A stretch of DNA of 64,000 bases, from contig NZ_QTQI01000018.1 of the NCBI RefSeq assembly GCF_003853705.1, positions 113,869 to 177,868 of the forward strand, read 5' to 3'. Source of the stretch: Burkholderia sp. Bp8992. Lineage in GTDB: Bacteria > Pseudomonadota > Gammaproteobacteria > Burkholderiales > Burkholderiaceae. The notes below the pieces were generated by a model, which was not told the origin of the DNA, did no database searches, and saw nothing but the letters and a program-made list of their open reading frames with translations. Numbering within the stretch: position 1 is the stretch's first letter; each line of letters opens with the position of its first letter. The position numbers were made by a program, and so were the translations under genes. Of this stretch, positions 61,601-64,000 are shown one piece after another.

Positions 61601-64000
61601 GCAGGGCCTGCTGCGATCGGACGCGTCGCTGTCATTGAAGAACGGCGGTGCTCTGTCAAACCGAGGCGGGCACATCCAGGCGGGGCAATCGGTTGCGGGC
61701 GACACCAGCACACTCGCCATTCAATCGGCCTCGATCGACAACGCGGACGGCGCCATTGTCGACCTCGGTGCCGGCAAGATGACGGTGCAAGGCGGTAGCC
61801 AGATCGCCAATAGCCGTGCCGGCGGCGTAGCGGGCATGGGTGCGATTACCGGCAACGGCGATGTGACGGTCAGCGCCGCGTCGATCAACAATACGCAGGG
61901 CGGTCAGCTCAGCGGCGCATCGCTGCATGTTCAAGGCAACACGTTGGACAACAGCGGCGGCACCATCGGCAACGTAACGAATTCGAATGGTGACGTGGAC
62001 GTCACGACGACCGGCGCGATCACGAATACGAACGGCCAGATCAGCTCGACGCACGACCTGTCGATTGCGGCGGCCACGCTGCAGGGCGGCGGCACATACA
62101 GCGCAGCGCACGACGCCAACGTGAACCTGCAGGGCGATTACACGACGACGTCTGATACGCAGTTCAACGTCGGTCATGATCTCGCCTTCACGTTGCCCGG
62201 CACCTTCACGAACAACGCGAACCTGCAATCGGTCAACAACCTGAGCGTCAACGCGGGCAACATCGTCAACGTGGGCGCGCTGACTGCTGGCGGCCTGCTG
62301 CACACGCAATCGACCAACCTGACGAATACGGGCGCACTCGTGGGCGCCAGCGCGTCGCTCAACGCAACGAATACGCTCTCGAATCTCGGGCCGACCGCGC
62401 TGATCGGTGCGTCGGACAGCAACGGTACGCTCGAAATCCTCGCGCACGACATCGAAAACCGCGACGACACGACCGCGACTGATTCGATGGCGACGACGGC
62501 CATCTTCGGCATGGGCAAGGTCGTACTCGCAGGCGGCAAGGACGCAAGCGGCAATTACACGAACGCCGCGCTGGTCAACAACGTGTCTGCCCTGATCCAG
62601 TCCGGCGGCGACATGGAACTGCACGCGGACAAGATCACGAGCACGCGCCGCGTGATGAAGACCTCGACGAGTTCGATCGATCCATCGCTGCTCGGCCAGT
62701 TCGGTATTCCGATCAGCGGCCGTACTGGCCAGGTTGGCGTGAAGGATCCGGACAGCATCGGCGGCGTCTACACCGAGCCGCCTCACGGCGGTCAGTGGAA
62801 CAGCACGTATCAGTTCACGACCTACTACGCGGATAGCGCGACGGCGACGACCGTGACGGACATCAGCCCGGCCGCGCAAATCGTGTCGGGCGGCAGGATC
62901 GATGCGTCATCGGTCGGCACGCTGCAAAACTACTGGAGTAACATCGCCGCGGTCGGCGACATCAAGATGCCGTCCCACTACGACGCCGACGGCTGGGCGG
63001 CGTCCGGCCAGAAACTGCCGGGCGTGACGGTCTCGTACTCGGGGCAGTATCACTACAACAACTACGACAATAGCGAACACGACTGGCAACTGCCGTTCGG
63101 TAACGCGCCGTTCGTGACGGGGCGCCCGGGCGGCTATACGCAGGCGGCGCCGGCATCGATCAAGGATTACACGCTGCCGGGCTACTTTTCGACGCTGAGT
63201 TCCAACGGCACGATTTCGGGAACGGGCGTCAGCGTCAGCAACACGGCGGGCAACGCATCGATTCCGTCGCTCGGCTTGCTGCCGGGGCAGTCGGTGCCGG
63301 GCCTAACGCCCGCCAACCTGAGCGGTAACGCGAGCGGCGCGAAATCGGGTGCATCGTCGGTGCACGGTGGTCCGCAGGCGCCGGTGGATCCGATCATCGC
63401 CAGTGCGACGGCGCTGAACGTGTTGAACAACCTCACGATTCCGCAGGGTGGGTTGTACCGGCCGACTACCGCGCCGAATGCGAACTACGCGATCGAGACG
63501 AACCCGGCGTTTACGAACCAGAAGAACTTCATTTCGAGCGACTACTTCTTCGGACAACTCGGCGTCGACCTCACGCACATTCCGAAGCGTCTCGGCGACG
63601 GCTTTTATGAGCAGCAGCTCGTGCGCAATCAGGTGACGTCGCTGACCGGCAAAGCGGTGCTGGGGCCGTACGCGGATCTGCAAACGATGTACCAATCGTT
63701 GATGACGGCGGGCGCTGATCTGTCGAAGTCGCTCGATCTGCCGATGGGCGCGAGCCTGTCGGCCGAGCAGGTGTCGAAGCTGACCAGCAACGTGATCATG
63801 ATGGAAACGCGCGTGGTGGACGGCCAGTCGGTGCTGGTGCCGGTCGTGTATCTCGCGCAGGCGAACCAGCAGAATGTCAACGGCCCGTTGATCAGCGCAA
63901 CGAACATCGATTTCCAGAACGCGCAGTCGTTCACGAACAGCGGCACGATCAAGGCGGACAACACGCTGGCGATCCAGGGCAAGCAGATCGACAACGCGTT
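58614..64000 (+). CDS. Two-partner-secretion exoprotein, CdiA/BcpA/FhaB type, partial
   Basis: An open frame of 1,795 codons that runs off the window. Residues 1-25 are an extended signal peptide region (MNKNHYRLVFSCVHGMLVAV), then a second hydrophobic stretch ending in VHA at about 72. Residues 75-320 are the TPS domain, with the NPAGI motif at 180-184 and DGGGFINTSRAVLTTG. Then come haemagglutinin repeats (to about 1,230). A later segment with NFISSDYFFGQLG and KRLGDGFYEQQLVRNQV (about 1,635-1,665) matches the part of CdiA/FhaB proteins after FHA-1. The surface protein is secreted by a TpsB pore. No TpsB gene lies upstream; Burkholderia bcpAIOB loci carry it downstream. Toxin tail and immunity gene are out of view. 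Confidence 0.9.
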   Translation, partial: MNKNHYRLVFSCVHGMLVAVEETASSAGKASAGETRRTLDRSGVHVVTQFALRFAVFAALIAAGAIPMWVHAQIVGAGPNAPSVIQTPNGLPQVNINKPGGAGVSLNTYNQFDVSHAGAILNNSPTIVNTQQAGYINGNPNLGAGQAARIIVNQVNSTAASQIKGYVEIAGSRAEIVLANPAGIVVDGGGFINTSRAVLTTGVPQFSADGSLTGFNVNRGLVTVQGAGLDTSNVDQTDIIARAVQANAAIYAKNLNVIAGTNQVNHDTLVATQIAGDGPAPAVAIDVAQLGGMYANRVFLVGNSAGVGVANAGTIAAQAGDLTLQSDGRLVLTGKTTASGNLALSAAGGIQNSGTTYAQQSLSASTSADLTNTGTLAAQQNTTGHAGSINSTGTLGAGVNNDGSVAHSGDLNLTASGQLTATGQNVAGGNASLTGGSVNLAGSQTAANGNLSLNATAGDVNLSNATTSAQGAILANASGTVMNDHGSLSSGGSTTLTGGNLSNQSGKVSSQGPLSVNVAGQIANQSGELVSESTADVRGGAIANNQGTLQSAAGMTVAGASLDNTAGRITSLNGDGLSVTTSGQLTNAAGTTANGAQGGVIGGNGDVSVQGANVVNRGAITSNTNLRVSGQSVDNGGGSLQAAQKVAVDAGARLINSGGSISGQTATVSGTTLDNSAGTVQAGQISLNATDLVNHGGTITQTGAGAMSVNVSGTLDNSNGGTLQTNSTDLTLAPTAIVNDGGTITHAGNGTLTLGNGSGSVSNVGGAIASNGRVVAQTGALNNTAGSINSQNGLTATVAGTLNNANGKLLSNTDLSVASGTLANDGGQIGASTNVTIHTGSMTNQGGSIVAPNLSVTADSTLDNSGGKLEANQLALAAANLVNHGGTITQFGSSAMGMNVSGTLDNSAAGVIQTNATDLTLEPAELNNAGGTITHAGTGALTIAPGNGSSALNNASGTIVTKGQAIVNAAIWNNASGILAAQRGINATITGDVNNAQGLLRSDASLSLKNGGALSNRGGHIQAGQSVAGDTSTLAIQSASIDNADGAIVDLGAGKMTVQGGSQIANSRAGGVAGMGAITGNGDVTVSAASINNTQGGQLSGASLHVQGNTLDNSGGTIGNVTNSNGDVDVTTTGAITNTNGQISSTHDLSIAAATLQGGGTYSAAHDANVNLQGDYTTTSDTQFNVGHDLAFTLPGTFTNNANLQSVNNLSVNAGNIVNVGALTAGGLLHTQSTNLTNTGALVGASASLNATNTLSNLGPTALIGASDSNGTLEILAHDIENRDDTTATDSMATTAIFGMGKVVLAGGKDASGNYTNAALVNNVSALIQSGGDMELHADKITSTRRVMKTSTSSIDPSLLGQFGIPISGRTGQVGVKDPDSIGGVYTEPPHGGQWNSTYQFTTYYADSATATTVTDISPAAQIVSGGRIDASSVGTLQNYWSNIAAVGDIKMPSHYDADGWAASGQKLPGVTVSYSGQYHYNNYDNSEHDWQLPFGNAPFVTGRPGGYTQAAPASIKDYTLPGYFSTLSSNGTISGTGVSVSNTAGNASIPSLGLLPGQSVPGLTPANLSGNASGAKSGASSVHGGPQAPVDPIIASATALNVLNNLTIPQGGLYRPTTAPNANYAIETNPAFTNQKNFISSDYFFGQLGVDLTHIPKRLGDGFYEQQLVRNQVTSLTGKAVLGPYADLQTMYQSLMTAGADLSKSLDLPMGASLSAEQVSKLTSNVIMMETRVVDGQSVLVPVVYLAQANQQNVNGPLISATNIDFQNAQSFTNSGTIKADNTLAIQGKQIDNA
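60687..61444 (+). repeat. Diverged direct repeat inside the exoprotein gene
   Basis: Two copies of a unit of about 190 bases, at 60687-60877 and 61254-61444. Both encode LVNHGGTITQ, then NVSGTLDNS, TDLTL and GGTITHAG. The pair shows internal duplication within the beta-helical haemagglutinin region, each turn being about 20 residues. Confidence 0.75.

Noticed and set aside
59500-62350. Repeats that might be a CRISPR array
   Set aside because: The repeats are diverged, in frame, and encode haemagglutinin-type turns; there are no identical short repeats with unique spacers and no cas genes.

Overview
This window looks like a chromosomal segment from a Burkholderia species, most likely of the Burkholderia cepacia complex. 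I infer this from the very high GC content and strong G/C third-position bias, from beta-proteobacterial versions of DusA, LexA, CysB, PrkA/YeaH/SpoVR and MnmH, and from many LysR-type regulators. No sequence search was run, so the genus is an inference. The replicon carries core genes (a tRNA, lexA, the cys operon), which suggests the main chromosome. I see no insertion sequence, integrase, CRISPR array or replication origin.

Layout. 1-2129: the end of an aliphatic sulfonate use operon (ssuD'-ssuC-ssuB) and a Mop-type molybdate-binding protein. 2274-4066: two small unknown proteins, dusA, and tRNA-His, whose promoter overlaps the dusA stop codon. 4067-12803: accessory DNA with many small or unknown genes (GNAT, a DUF695-RraB fusion, an LprI-like protein, a VOC protein, a GAF-GGDEF cyclase, a PLD nuclease) and two or three orphan terminators that may mark small RNAs. 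12943-21950: an HxlR regulator divergent from a thioesterase, with clear operator palindromes; an aldo-keto reductase; an MFS/M20 peptidase pair divergent from a LysR regulator; mnmH coupled to a permease. 21988-26446: a NodIJ-type ABC exporter, a UspA protein, a DUF2939 protein, and lexA with two SOS boxes and a small downstream gene.

26464-31729 is a complete sulfate/thiosulfate import operon (sbp-cysTWA) followed by its regulator cysB. 32074-38510 holds a DUF805 protein and a ribose operon (rbsBACRK) with a perfect LacI-type operator. 38804-46163 holds a chemoreceptor and the prkA-yeaH-spoVR stress operon. 46345-47716 is an alpha-ketoglutarate permease gene with its own terminator.

48657-54840 is the most unusual metabolic locus. 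A LysR regulator diverges from aguA, aguB, a PotF-like binding protein, and two further agmatine-deiminase paralogues that both carry export signals (one Tat, one Tat-like lipoprotein). I propose an envelope branch in which agmatine is deiminated outside the cytoplasm, the N-carbamoylputrescine is bound by the PotF-like protein, and AguB finishes the conversion to putrescine inside. After this come an alpha/beta hydrolase and a polar amino-acid ABC importer that lacks an ATPase gene.

58262-64000: an AT-rich stretch leads into a very large two-partner-secretion exoprotein (filamentous haemagglutinin/CdiA/BcpA type). It is cut off by the window end after 1,795 codons. It has an extended signal peptide, a TPS domain, haemagglutinin repeats and the conserved segment that follows FHA-1 in CdiA proteins. 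The toxin, immunity and transporter genes, if present, lie beyond the window.
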